DNA from: Ignavibacteriota bacterium
GTDB taxonomy: Bacteria; Bacteroidota; Ignavibacteria; Tepidaquicellales; OLB5
Reading direction: 5' to 3'
DNA length: 64,000 bases
Assembly (NCBI GenBank): GCA_003820375.1
Contig: RPQH01000014.1
Coordinates: 1-64,000 of the forward strand
Part shown: one piece after another, positions 35,607 through 44,173 of the stretch
How positions within the stretch are numbered: the first letter of the stretch is position 1
Layout of the letters: each line of letters begins with the position of its first letter
Translations under genes and position numbers: made by a program
The notes under the pieces: model-generated
What the model saw: the letters and a program-made list of their open reading frames with translations, nothing else
Told to the model about the DNA's origin: nothing
The model's database searches: none

Positions 35607-36146
35607 TCACTCACCGAATCCTCTCTTCTTCAATTCAGTTATATGTGCAAGATGATGCGCGCAGTGCCATGCATAAAGCCATACCAATCCATCAAGTGAC
35701 ATTTCTCCCAAATCGGGATGAATAAATTTTCTTTTCAATTGTTCTTCCGTTAATGAACGGAGAAATATAACCCACCTCTTATGCAGTGCTTCAAGCAGGC
35801 TCAGTGAAATTTCCACAGGAGCATTTTTTGCATCTTCCAGCTCTGCCCATTTTGCTTCTTCGTATGTTTTTACTGTAGGCTTATCTTCGGTGATAGTAAG
35901 CTTCATTCTTGTATAAGCATTCAGGTGGCTGTCAGGTAAATGATGTATTACCTGCCTTACCGTCCATCCACCAGTGCGGTACTGCGTATTAAGCTGTTCT
36001 TCAGTTAATCCTTTCACTTCATTACGCAGCTTTGCCGGCAGTGCTTCAATGGTATTGATATACCCTTTTACATCTGCAGCTGATATATCTTTTTTCGCTT
36101 CGTATTTACCGATTGGATATTTTAATTTTTCTATATCTGTTTCCAT
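35607..36146 (-). CDS. DinB-family protein (YfiT/bacillithiol-transferase-like)
   Basis: A 179-aa helical DinB-fold protein of the YfiT type. The metal-binding histidines expected in the family are visible in RQVIHHLPDSHLNAYTRMKL near residue 64 and in the late AWHCAHHLAHITELKKRGF. YfiT-like proteins are bacillithiol-S-transferases or metal-dependent hydrolases; which applies here is unclear, since Bacteroidota members often lack known thiol partners. It is followed by a CTCTCC repeat patch. Confidence 0.85.
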   Translation of the reverse strand: METDIEKLKYPIGKYEAKKDISAADVKGYINTIEALPAKLRNEVKGLTEEQLNTQYRTGGWTVRQVIHHLPDSHLNAYTRMKLTITEDKPTVKTYEEAKWAELEDAKNAPVEISLSLLEALHKRWVIFLRSLTEEQLKRKFIHPDLGEMSLDGLVWLYAWHCAHHLAHITELKKRGFGE

Positions 36147-36213
36147 ATGATTATTTATTTAGTGACCTTTTACAAATTACAAATCAATTTGTTACCGCAA
36201 GAAATAAACAGGT

Positions 36214-36394
36214 AATTTCAGTTCCTGTCCTCACCCCCCGACCCCCTCTCCTATGATAGGCGTTAGGAGAGGGGGAGTTCATTTTACATTTTTAAACTCT
36301 AATTTTAACGAAATTTTCAATCTATCCACTCTCCCCCTCTCCTTTCATATATCATAGGAGAGGGGGTCGGGGGGTGAGGACAGGAACTGAAATT
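36214..36394. mobile_element. MITE-like palindromic element (copy A)
   Basis: The element is 181 bp with 45-bp perfectly complementary arms (36214-36258 and 36350-36394), starting AATTTCAGTTCCTGTCCTCA. Each arm also contains a smaller CCCCCTCTCC / GGAGAGGGGG hairpin, so a cloverleaf-like fold is possible. A diverged copy is at 38786-38955. No coding capacity; the 36147-36476 gap otherwise shows nothing. Confidence 0.85.
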
Positions 36395-36476
36395 AAAAAC
36401 AAAAATTAATATGTAACCTATTATTATACTTTTGTATAAGGTTATTTATTAATTAACTTTTTTATAAACTTTTTAT

Positions 36477-37058
36477 TCAGGAAAACTTTAAACCTTTACC
36501 TATTTTCTCAATAGCTTTTTCAATTCTCCTGCTTCTTGTTTCTTCCTTCTTTGCACCGGTTATCCACAGGCAATATTCTTTGCGGTTTGTGAAATTTGTA
36601 TTTTCAAAATATTTCAGCAGCTTTGCTTTGTTCAATGCTTTTTTGAAATCAGCAGGAATTTCTATTTCTTTATCTTTTGGCTTTAAGCCCTTCTCATTTA
36701 TTTTTACAGCTTCTTTAATATATTTAATCAGCAGCTTCTCATCAATTTCATTTACATTCTTAAATTTTATTCCCCTGTTGTGCTGGTTTGCTTTACCTTC
36801 GGTAAAGATTTTCTTTGTATCCTTTAGAGCTGAACCATTAAAAAAAGAAAAGTGCACATGCTGTTTAAATCCGGCAAATCCGCAGACCATCCCGTCTTTG
36901 TAATAATTCGGACCCCATTTCCAGTCTTCTATAATATCCGGTTCAGCTTCAAAAATAATTTCCCTCAGCTTGTTGCAGATTGCTTTTGAAAATTCAGGCA
37001 GGTCATTGATATAATCATCAATAAACTTGCCGGCATATGGTATATGTTTTATTGGCAT
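36477..37058 (-). CDS. DUF1801/YdeI-family protein
   Basis: A 193-aa protein. The N-terminal ~110 residues match DUF1801 (YdhG-like): PYAGKFIDDYINDLPEFSKA, then KWGPNYYKDGMVCGFAGFKQ and HVHFSFFNGSAL. The C-terminal part carries a YdeI/OmpD-type block: EIPADFKKALNKAKLLKYFE, a WITGAKKEETR motif and helical end. The function is unknown; the family is widespread and often stress-associated. Some CDS in the region are co-oriented but there is no operon evidence. Confidence 0.83.
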   Translation of the reverse strand: MPIKHIPYAGKFIDDYINDLPEFSKAICNKLREIIFEAEPDIIEDWKWGPNYYKDGMVCGFAGFKQHVHFSFFNGSALKDTKKIFTEGKANQHNRGIKFKNVNEIDEKLLIKYIKEAVKINEKGLKPKDKEIEIPADFKKALNKAKLLKYFENTNFTNRKEYCLWITGAKKEETRSRRIEKAIEKIGKGLKFS

Positions 37059-37076
37059 AAAATAATAATAAAAAAA

Positions 37077-37099
37077 GGACAGGCAAAAAAACCTGTCCT
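37077..37099 (-). terminator. Terminator of the DUF1579 gene
   Basis: AGGACAGG / CCTGTCCT form an 8-bp stem with a 7-base loop; on the minus strand it is followed by a T run. It lies about 30 bp after the DUF1579 stop codon. Confidence 0.85.
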
Positions 37100-37128
37100 G
37101 CGAAAATAATGAAAAAAATATTGAAAAA

Positions 37129-37653
37129 TTATTTCTTATTAAAAACCGTTTTGCTCTCCGCCTTCATTTCCTGTCCTCCCTGCGTCCAAGTTGTAACACC
37201 GCTTACGGTCATTTCGCTGCCGTTTACTTCCACGGTTCTGTCATCCTTCATCATCGAGTTTGATGAAAGAATAGTGAATTTATTATCACTTATAACGCCT
37301 GTACCCGACATTGCCATTTCTGTTCCCCAGTCATCAAACCACCATGATACAGATTTTCCGTCCTTATCAACACTATAATAACAGATTGCGTTAAACACAT
37401 TCTTGGGATTGTCAACTCCAACACTCTTCATTTCCATCACCAGGAATTGCTTGTTCAATGTCCAGTATATTTTTAATTTATCATTGGATTTCATACCCAT
37501 CATATCGCTGACACCCTCCCACTCGCCGACCATAGCATCATACACTTTTATCTCAAGCGGTTTTGGGGGCTGGAACTGGTCTTGTGAAAATAAATTTACT
37601 GAAAAGAAGCTCAGCAAAAAAAACGAAATTAAAAGCAGTTTTGCCTTGAACAT
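37129..37653 (-). CDS. DUF1579 family exported protein
   Basis: A 174-aa protein with an N-terminal signal peptide (FLLSFFSVNLFSQ). The mature part matches DUF1579: VGEWEGVSDMMG near residue 47, a WTLNKQFLVMEMKS strand, DKDGKSVSWWFDDWGT near 97 and late ESKTVFNKK. It should adopt a lipocalin-like barrel and may bind small molecules; the physiological role is unknown. A terminator follows. Confidence 0.82.
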   Translation of the reverse strand: MFKAKLLLISFFLLSFFSVNLFSQDQFQPPKPLEIKVYDAMVGEWEGVSDMMGMKSNDKLKIYWTLNKQFLVMEMKSVGVDNPKNVFNAICYYSVDKDGKSVSWWFDDWGTEMAMSGTGVISDNKFTILSSNSMMKDDRTVEVNGSEMTVSGVTTWTQGGQEMKAESKTVFNKK

Positions 37654-38232
37654 ATTTTTCTCCTTTAGTTTATGTTAAAGTTATGTAAAAACTTATTGTT
37701 AGATATAATAATTACAACAAATTAACCGTAATTTTCAGAAACAACAATTCCGTAATAATATCACCCCTTCGGGGTTCTTTTCTGTATCGGATAAATATTT
37801 CTACCATAATTTCATCCCTTCGGGATTTTTTTCTTTGCCAATATGCTAGCTATAATAATATCACTCCTTCGGGGTTCTTTTCTGTATCGGATAAATATTT
37901 TTACCATAATTTCATCCCTTCGGGATTTTTTTCTTTGCCAATATGCTAGCTATAATAATATCACCCCTTCGGGGTTCTTTTCTGTATCGGATAAATATTT
38001 CTACCATAATTTCATCCCTTACTGCCGGAGGCAGTCAAGCCTGCCAAAGGCAGGCAAGTAGAATTCTTAATCAATCGAATCTCCCCTCTCCATGTGGAGA
38101 GGGGACGGGGGTGAGGTTTCGGAATCTTCCAATTTTTCAATCTTCAATCTTCCAATCTTCTAATCTTCCAATTTTTCAACCTGCAACCTGTAACATGCAA
38201 CTTGCAACCTTTAACCTGCAACCCGTCAACCC
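37654..38232. other. Gene-free region with a 100-bp triplication
   Basis: The stretch contains three 100-bp tandem copies (about 37751-38030), a GCCTGCC-AAA-GGCAGGC hairpin at 38039-38055, a CCCCTCTCC-ATGT-GGAGAGGGG hairpin at 38083-38104 and low-complexity CAATCTTCCAATCTT / CAACCTGCAACC runs up to 38230. No gene is visible. Confidence 0.9.
37751..38030. repeat. 100-bp tandem triplication with terminator-like hairpins
   Basis: Copies begin near 37751, 37851 and 37951 (the TCACYCCTTCGGGG block lies at 37761, 37861 and 37961). Each unit carries two short hairpins with a TTCG loop, CCCCTTCGGGG and ATCCCTTCGGGAT, each followed by a T-rich run. Confidence 0.93.
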
Positions 38233-38733
38233 TTATTTCTTATCATCTTTTCCTTTATGTTCAGATTCATCTTCTGAGCCGGCACCTTCAAGCTGTGATT
38301 CTGCCCAATCACATAATATCTTTTTATCTGCATCTGATAGCTTTGCATCAGGATGAAGTATTAAATATTTCGGCAGGGGCATTTCACCTTCTTCAATTTC
38401 TTCACAAATACTTTCAAGCTTAATTTCCCTTTTTGATTCCGGCATTTTTCCCCACTCACTGAAGTTCATTTCTTTTCTCCCTGTTTCAACATCATCAGCA
38501 AGCAGCCATGATGCAGGAGCTACATTGCTGTACCACGGCCAATTTGTGTGGTTGGAGTGGCAGTCAAAACATGAACGCCTTAAAATGCTTTCCACATTTG
38601 CAGGTACATTTAATTTTTTTGTTATATGGTCGGGAGTTACCTCAGCAGTTGTAAATCTTTCAGGCCTGTAAAGCTGTATCAATAAAAAAAGAGCAATAAT
38701 TACAATCAGACTAATTTTAATTATTTTTTTCAT
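38233..38733 (-). CDS. Haem-binding domain protein (membrane-anchored)
   Basis: A 166-aa protein with one N-terminal membrane anchor and a haem-binding domain of the Bacteroidota type. The c-type haem motif is CFDCHSNHTNWPWYSNVAPA near residue 55, and a later EEGEMPLPKYLILHP block near 115 may supply the second axial side. It should be a periplasmic monohaem cytochrome-like protein. The acidic/lysine-rich tail (residues 150-166) is low complexity. The redox partner is unknown. Confidence 0.85.
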   Translation of the reverse strand: MKKIIKISLIVIIALFLLIQLYRPERFTTAEVTPDHITKKLNVPANVESILRRSCFDCHSNHTNWPWYSNVAPASWLLADDVETGRKEMNFSEWGKMPESKREIKLESICEEIEEGEMPLPKYLILHPDAKLSDADKKILCDWAESQLEGAGSEDESEHKGKDDKK

Positions 38734-38785
38734 TCAGTTTTATTTATTTATTTAAATTTCTTACGATTTTAAATGTTGCCGTATT

Positions 38786-38955
38786 TTGCAGTTCTTGTCC
38801 TCACCCCCCGGCCCCCTCTCCTATGATAGGCGTTAGGAGAGGGGGAGCAGTTATTCAAGATCTCGCATGGAAAACGAAATCTATAATCATTTTCTCCCCC
38901 TCTCCTCTCATATATCATAGGAGAGGGGGCCGGGGGGTGAGGACATGAACTGCAA
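38786..38955. mobile_element. MITE-like palindromic element (copy B)
   Basis: A 170-bp palindrome with 43-bp arms (38786-38828 and 38913-38955) that differ at one position. The arms share the TCACCCCCCGGCCCCCTCTC core with copy A at 36214-36394, but the central sequences differ. It lies between the haem protein gene and the next gene. Confidence 0.83.
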
Positions 38956-38994
38956 TATGTATTTAAATTCTAATTTTTCTTTAAGATGATTTTT

Positions 38995-40203
38995 TTAAAT
39001 CTCCAGTGTCCACAATTTTTTGCCGCTGTTGAAATCAAAGCCAATTATTCCTTTGGGTTCAAACTTAAATAACAGTAAATTACCTTCACGGGTTGCCTTG
39101 ATTTTACTTTTCATAAAAAAGATAACTGAAAAAGCATCGTCTTCGGTAACTGCAAGCTCTTCGAAAAGCTCATCCTGGTTTTTTGTCCACATTAATTTTC
39201 CGTCAGTGCCAACACAAGTCAGCATTCTTGATGCATTTTTTCCAACCTGGTCCTGGTGAAGTATAACCACTGCATCTTTATCCTGGTATAATATTAATCC
39301 TTCAAGATATACTTTATCGGGTGTAAGCTTTTGTGCAGTAGACTTGGTGAAAAATTTCAGCGTGTTAGCATCATCAAGATAGCTTTCGGATAACGAATTT
39401 GTTTTTAATTCTTTTGCAGGTCCGGTTACTCTATATAATACTTTTCTCGGTCCGCTGCTTTTTTCACCTAATGCAAAAATGTTGACTGTTTCCGGACCCT
39501 CTCCAATCATCCTGACTCTCAGGTCATTATAATTAGTAAACAATTCATCAAGCTCAATTGAATAAACAAAGCTCTGCCCATCGCGTGTTTTAATATTAAA
39601 ATGACGCGGCTCTTCAAATGTTACACTGAGATTTATTATGCCCGAGCTGAGCTCTTCATGCTTACTGATAAATCCTTTTGTATCCATTACAGGTTCCATT
39701 GTTTCGGCATTGAATATATTTATCATTGGTTCATAATCAAATTGTTCCTGGCTTACTATCCATACATTACCATCTTTCGTAAACATTTCCGGTCTTGGCG
39801 GAAGCTCATCATAATCTGTTTTCAGCTTTTTCAAAACCTGCTGATTGACAGGGTCATAAATGTATGTCCATGTCTTGCAGAATATCCCTTCCCTGCCAAC
39901 AGAATATTTACCGGGTGATTTTGTTTCCTGTATGTATGAAAACGAGCCGTCCGTTACAATCCACAGCTTTCCGCTCTCAGCATCTTTGCCGGGAACATAA
40001 GTAACATTGAGCAGGTCGCCTTTAATTTTATTCGGAAACAGCACGGATGTATAAAGATAAACACCAACACCGGCTAAGCCAACCATTAATATTATGAATA
40101 ACAAAATATACAGCAGGCATCCCTTAAAACCGCGTGACCGCCCGTAAACTTTTTGCTCCATCATGGGCTGGTCAAATGAAGTCCTGTATTGTCCTTGGTC
40201 CAT
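38995..40203 (-). CDS. Membrane-anchored beta-propeller-like protein (PA2928-like)
   Basis: A 402-aa protein with a glutamine-rich cytoplasmic start, one membrane helix (LLYILLFIILMVGLAGVGVY near residue 31) and an extracytoplasmic domain with repeated WIVTDGS, VWIVSQE, LTCVGTDGKLMWTK and GFDFNSGKKLWTLE units, a beta-propeller of PQQ-like style. This layout resembles the poorly known PA2928 family. No catalytic motif can be assigned. It stands alone, with the repeat-rich 40204-40652 gap upstream. Confidence 0.65.
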   Translation of the reverse strand: MDQGQYRTSFDQPMMEQKVYGRSRGFKGCLLYILLFIILMVGLAGVGVYLYTSVLFPNKIKGDLLNVTYVPGKDAESGKLWIVTDGSFSYIQETKSPGKYSVGREGIFCKTWTYIYDPVNQQVLKKLKTDYDELPPRPEMFTKDGNVWIVSQEQFDYEPMINIFNAETMEPVMDTKGFISKHEELSSGIINLSVTFEEPRHFNIKTRDGQSFVYSIELDELFTNYNDLRVRMIGEGPETVNIFALGEKSSGPRKVLYRVTGPAKELKTNSLSESYLDDANTLKFFTKSTAQKLTPDKVYLEGLILYQDKDAVVILHQDQVGKNASRMLTCVGTDGKLMWTKNQDELFEELAVTEDDAFSVIFFMKSKIKATREGNLLLFKFEPKGIIGFDFNSGKKLWTLEI

Positions 40204-40652
40204 TTTTTTATAAATTAATAAAATTACGGGATTTTACTGGAAAGATTTGAGAATATCAATAGAGAATTAGAGTTGAGAGACGGAGAGTCGGGAGTTCAAG
40301 AGTTGGGAGTTCAAGAGTTGGGAGTTGAGAGTTTAAAGAAGATTGACAATTGCACATAGACAAGGGGTTACTGATATAGGTAACGATAGATTTTAAAAGC
40401 AGGACAATCTTTCTAAAATACTCCAGACTTTAATTACCTGATTACCCCTTGAAAACTCTAATTAACCGATGATGAATGTTATTAAATAAGATTTATAATT
40501 AACCCCGTACCCCTTGTCAACTGCAATTCATTTATTATATAGAGTCTGAATCACAGATTACACTGATAACCACTTATTTCACTGATAAGAGCTGAATATT
40601 TTTGTACCGGTTCTAAATCCAAAAGAAACATTTAGAGAAATATGAGCTTTCT
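40204..40652. other. Gene-free gap with minisatellite
   Basis: About 450 bp. A GAGTCGGGAGTTCAAGAGTTGG array occupies roughly 40265-40340; the remainder is AT-rich with no ORF or RNA that I can support. Confidence 0.75.
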
Positions 40653-42779
40653 TCATTTTAACAATATCATCTTCCTTGTAAACATAACATCTCCTGCCTG
40701 CAAAGTATAAAAATATATTCCTGAAGGATAGTTAACAGCATTCCACTCAACCTCATATGTGCCGGGCTTTAGCTCTTCATTCACAAGTGTTGCAATCTCT
40801 TTTCCAAGCACATCGTAGATAATAAGTTTTGTTAATCCCCCTGCGCTGTGCGCTGTCCCCCCTTTGTCAAAGGGGGGATTAAGGGGGGTTCCTATATCAA
40901 ACTTTATCTTTGTAGATGGATTGAAGGGATTGGGATAGTTTTGATACAGTATAAATTTTACCGGAACATTTTTACTGATAATATTTATACTTATTAACTC
41001 AGATAATAAACGTTTCCAGACTGAGCCGCCGGTTATGCCTGCAAATACGTAACCATTTGTAACAGCAAGTGATAGAACATTAGAAGTATCTAATCCATTG
41101 TTGCCGCTAAACCAGTTTTCTCCATTGTTTGTAGAAACTAATATTCCACCAATAGTATCAATCATTCCTGTTAATATATCCATTCCTGCTATTATATTTT
41201 GACCTTCTATAAAAAGTGCATTTACTTTGTAATAGGTATTATTAAATACTGTATCCCATGTCTGTCCATTATCTAAAGAACGGTATATGCCATAATATTC
41301 AGTGCCTGCAAATAAAGTAGAATCTCTTACAGCTAATGATAAAACATGGTTATTATTTAAAGACAATAGAGTCCAATTATTTCCGTCATTTGTTGACATG
41401 TAAATACCGCTATATGAACATAGAAATATTTTATTGCTGTCTGTCCCATTTTTTGCACATATAAAAGACACATTCCCACTAATAGAATAATCCCTTATCC
41501 AGTTTTGCCCATTATTTGTTGTATAGTACAAGCCCCATTCAACACCAGCAAATACTTTGTTCTTACCAAAAGCAAGTGAATTTATATCTGTAACCTGATT
41601 AAATGAAGTTGTTTCCCAATTGATACCGTAATCTGTTGAAATATAAATATGTCTAAATGTACCGGCATAAATAATTTCTCCATTAACAGCAGTGCTTTTA
41701 ACACCATTATGCGGAAGTAAAGAAGTTTGAGACCAATTATTACCATTATTTGAAGTAATAAATACAGCAGAACCCCCTGAAATCAAACCATTAGTATTGT
41801 TATAAATAATGCTGTTCCTTTGGCTGGCAGATATTGACATTATGTATTCACCTCTTATCCCATTCGACGATTTAGACCAGTTTGAACCATTGTTAACTGA
41901 TATATATATTCCATCTGAGCTTGAACCTGCAAATATTTCTGTACCTGATTTTAAAAATTTATTATATTGAAGTACAGGCGATACAAGTGTCCAATTAAAC
42001 CCATTATTTGTTGAGCAATAAACACCTTCGCTTGTTGCACCTAAAATCTTTGTATCAATAACTATTAAGTCTCGATAAGTCCAGTAATTCTGTTGACCTA
42101 TTTGCCAATTCGTTCCATAGTTTGTGGAGTAATAATAACCTTCGTTATCTGTCCCGGCAAAAATATAAGGTAAGTTGTATGCTATGGTATATATATTAAA
42201 AACAGATGAAAGTATATGTGTCCAGTTCTGTCCGCTGTTTGATGAAAAAAAAACACCAAGATCTGTTCCTGTAAATAAATCATTGTTATTTATTTTTGTG
42301 ATACAATAAACCTGGGCACCTGTTAATGAAGTTAAATTCCATGTCAATCCTTCATCAGTTGATTTATACAACCCTCTGGGAATTGATCCTGCTAAACCGG
42401 CACCGGCATAAACAGTTGAACCTATTACAGTGAGTGAAGATACCCAGTAATTATTTATTGATGTTAAAGTCCAGTTCTGACCATTATCGGTAGATCTATA
42501 TAGACCGCTTCCCCTGGTACCTGCAAGTAAAGTTGAACCAATAGTTGCTAAAGCTGTTACTTGCCGGATACCGAAGGCAGTTTTATTCCAATTTAATCCA
42601 TTGTCTGTTGATAAATAAACTCCATCTTCAAATACACCGCCATAAATATTATTTCCGGATTTTGCAAATGATGTAATAATACCGCCATAAGGTCCATTTG
42701 TTTGAGTCCATTGAGCTTCACTATTGCAGCAAGTCAATAATATCAATAAAATCAAAACTATTTTAAGTATTGATATCAT
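40653..42779 (-). CDS. T9SS-sorted secreted protein with BNR/YCF48-like repeats
   Basis: A 708-aa surface protein. A short signal peptide (ILLILLTCCNSEAQ) leads into about 14 repeats of ~40 residues with GxNWT / STNNGxNW motifs, for example YSTNYGTNWQIG, typical of BNR/YCF48-like sialidase-type beta-propellers. The C-terminal ~90 residues are a T9SS sorting domain with QNYPNPFNPSTKIKF, YDVLGKEIATLVNE and FTRKMILLK. A palindromic repeat (40832-40892) is inserted in-frame within this sorting domain. The start overlaps the stop of the upstream T9SS gene by 4 bp. The biological target is unknown. Confidence 0.88.
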   Translation of the reverse strand: MISILKIVLILLILLTCCNSEAQWTQTNGPYGGIITSFAKSGNNIYGGVFEDGVYLSTDNGLNWNKTAFGIRQVTALATIGSTLLAGTRGSGLYRSTDNGQNWTLTSINNYWVSSLTVIGSTVYAGAGLAGSIPRGLYKSTDEGLTWNLTSLTGAQVYCITKINNNDLFTGTDLGVFFSSNSGQNWTHILSSVFNIYTIAYNLPYIFAGTDNEGYYYSTNYGTNWQIGQQNYWTYRDLIVIDTKILGATSEGVYCSTNNGFNWTLVSPVLQYNKFLKSGTEIFAGSSSDGIYISVNNGSNWSKSSNGIRGEYIMSISASQRNSIIYNNTNGLISGGSAVFITSNNGNNWSQTSLLPHNGVKSTAVNGEIIYAGTFRHIYISTDYGINWETTSFNQVTDINSLAFGKNKVFAGVEWGLYYTTNNGQNWIRDYSISGNVSFICAKNGTDSNKIFLCSYSGIYMSTNDGNNWTLLSLNNNHVLSLAVRDSTLFAGTEYYGIYRSLDNGQTWDTVFNNTYYKVNALFIEGQNIIAGMDILTGMIDTIGGILVSTNNGENWFSGNNGLDTSNVLSLAVTNGYVFAGITGGSVWKRLLSELISINIISKNVPVKFILYQNYPNPFNPSTKIKFDIGTPLNPPFDKGGTAHSAGGLTKLIIYDVLGKEIATLVNEELKPGTYEVEWNAVNYPSGIYFYTLQAGDVMFTRKMILLK

Positions 42780-44083
42780 TTTTCAAGAACCATCTTCTTT
42801 GTTTGTGTAAATGAACTTGTTGTTAAAGTATAAAAATAAATTCCCGATGGATAATTACCTGCATTCCACTCAACCTCATATGTGCCGGGATTTAATTGTT
42901 CATTCACGAGTGTTGCAATTTCTTTTCCAAGAACATCATAGATAAAAAGCTTCACGTTTGACGTTTCACCTTTTACGTTTGACGGTATTGATAACTTTAT
43001 CTTTGTTGAAGGATTGAAGGGATTTGGATAGTTTTGATGTAAAGAATATTCTTTCGGTATTTCTGTTCCCTGCTGTTCAACAAATATCAATCCGCCGTTT
43101 GTGGTTTTTAAAATCAATCCATAATCTCCAACTGCCCAACCGGTGTTTTCATTAATGAAATCAAAACAATTTACAGGTGCGTTACCGGAATATGCAACCT
43201 GACTAATCCAATTCAACCCGCTATTAGTAGTCTTGCTAAATATGCTAAAAAACATTGCCCATCCAGTATTCTCATTTAAGAACATAATTTGCCTGAACCT
43301 AAAATCGTCAACACTGTCGTAAACAATAAACCAGTTTAATCCACCATTTGTAGTTTTTTGCAGTTTGCCATTCCATGTTCCAACCCATCCTATTGAAGAA
43401 TTTATAAAGCTAAAGTTAGAATAAAAATTTGTTGGAGTTGTATTTGTAATTTGCCAGTTATTTCCTCCGTTTGAAGAACGGTAAATTTTAGCTCTTATGG
43501 TATCAACACCTAAAGTTGAAACTAATAAACTGTTAATATCAAGGGCTATGATGTTCAATATATAAGATGGAGTGTTTATTTTATATTGAATCCAGTTAAA
43601 TCCGCTATTTGTAGTTTTAAAAATCTTACCGGAATCTGTCCCAATCCACCCGGTATTTTCATTGATAAAGTACGGTAAACAAAATAATTGTTGAGATTGA
43701 TTAAATAAAAATCCTGTATTAATCCAGTTCAAACCACCATTGGTTGTTCTTAATACCCTTTCAGTATTTACAGCCCATCCTGTCAGTGAGTTGAGAAAGT
43801 AAAAATTTAATCCGTTCAATGAACCTGTTGGTGTCCTGACCCAATTATTTCCTCCATTTGTTGTCCTAATTATACTGCCATCTTTAACAGAAGCATATCC
43901 AGTATTTGAATCAAAGAATTTAACGCTGTTAAGTGTTATGTCAATATTAGGAGAGTTATTATACCAATTCACACCATCAATCATTCTGTAAGTGTCATAC
44001 TTATTGAACATCAACCATCCGGTATTAACATTTAGAAATTTCATTACACTAAAACAATAAGCACCATAACTAAATCTCTTCAC
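42776..44083 (-). CDS. T9SS-sorted YCF48-like protein, 3' part of an interrupted gene
   Basis: A 435-aa frame with a GTG at 44083 that continues, without a frame change, from the frame ending at 44174. It contains about eight YCF48-type repeats (NTGWAVNTERVLRTTNGGLNW and similar) and a full T9SS sorting domain (QNYPNPFNPSTKIKL, YDVLGKEIATLVNE). The codons between the two frames also encode repeat sequence (CFVNTSTGYTSGSWGLS), so this is the 3' half of one gene broken by a TAA at 44174-44176. A short duplication inserted in the sorting domain gives NVKGETSNVK. Confidence 0.82.
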   Translation of the reverse strand: MKRFSYGAYCFSVMKFLNVNTGWLMFNKYDTYRMIDGVNWYNNSPNIDITLNSVKFFDSNTGYASVKDGSIIRTTNGGNNWVRTPTGSLNGLNFYFLNSLTGWAVNTERVLRTTNGGLNWINTGFLFNQSQQLFCLPYFINENTGWIGTDSGKIFKTTNSGFNWIQYKINTPSYILNIIALDINSLLVSTLGVDTIRAKIYRSSNGGNNWQITNTTPTNFYSNFSFINSSIGWVGTWNGKLQKTTNGGLNWFIVYDSVDDFRFRQIMFLNENTGWAMFFSIFSKTTNSGLNWISQVAYSGNAPVNCFDFINENTGWAVGDYGLILKTTNGGLIFVEQQGTEIPKEYSLHQNYPNPFNPSTKIKLSIPSNVKGETSNVKLFIYDVLGKEIATLVNEQLNPGTYEVEWNAGNYPSGIYFYTLTTSSFTQTKKMVLEK

Positions 44084-44173
44084 CCAGTTATTTCCACCAT
44101 CTGTTGTAATGCTTAATCCCCATGACCCAGATGTGTAACCTGTACTGGTATTGACAAAACAGACATTGAAAGC

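Noticed and set aside
36214-38955. CRISPR array
   Set aside because: The repeats here are inverted or tandem without regular spacers, and no cas genes are present.
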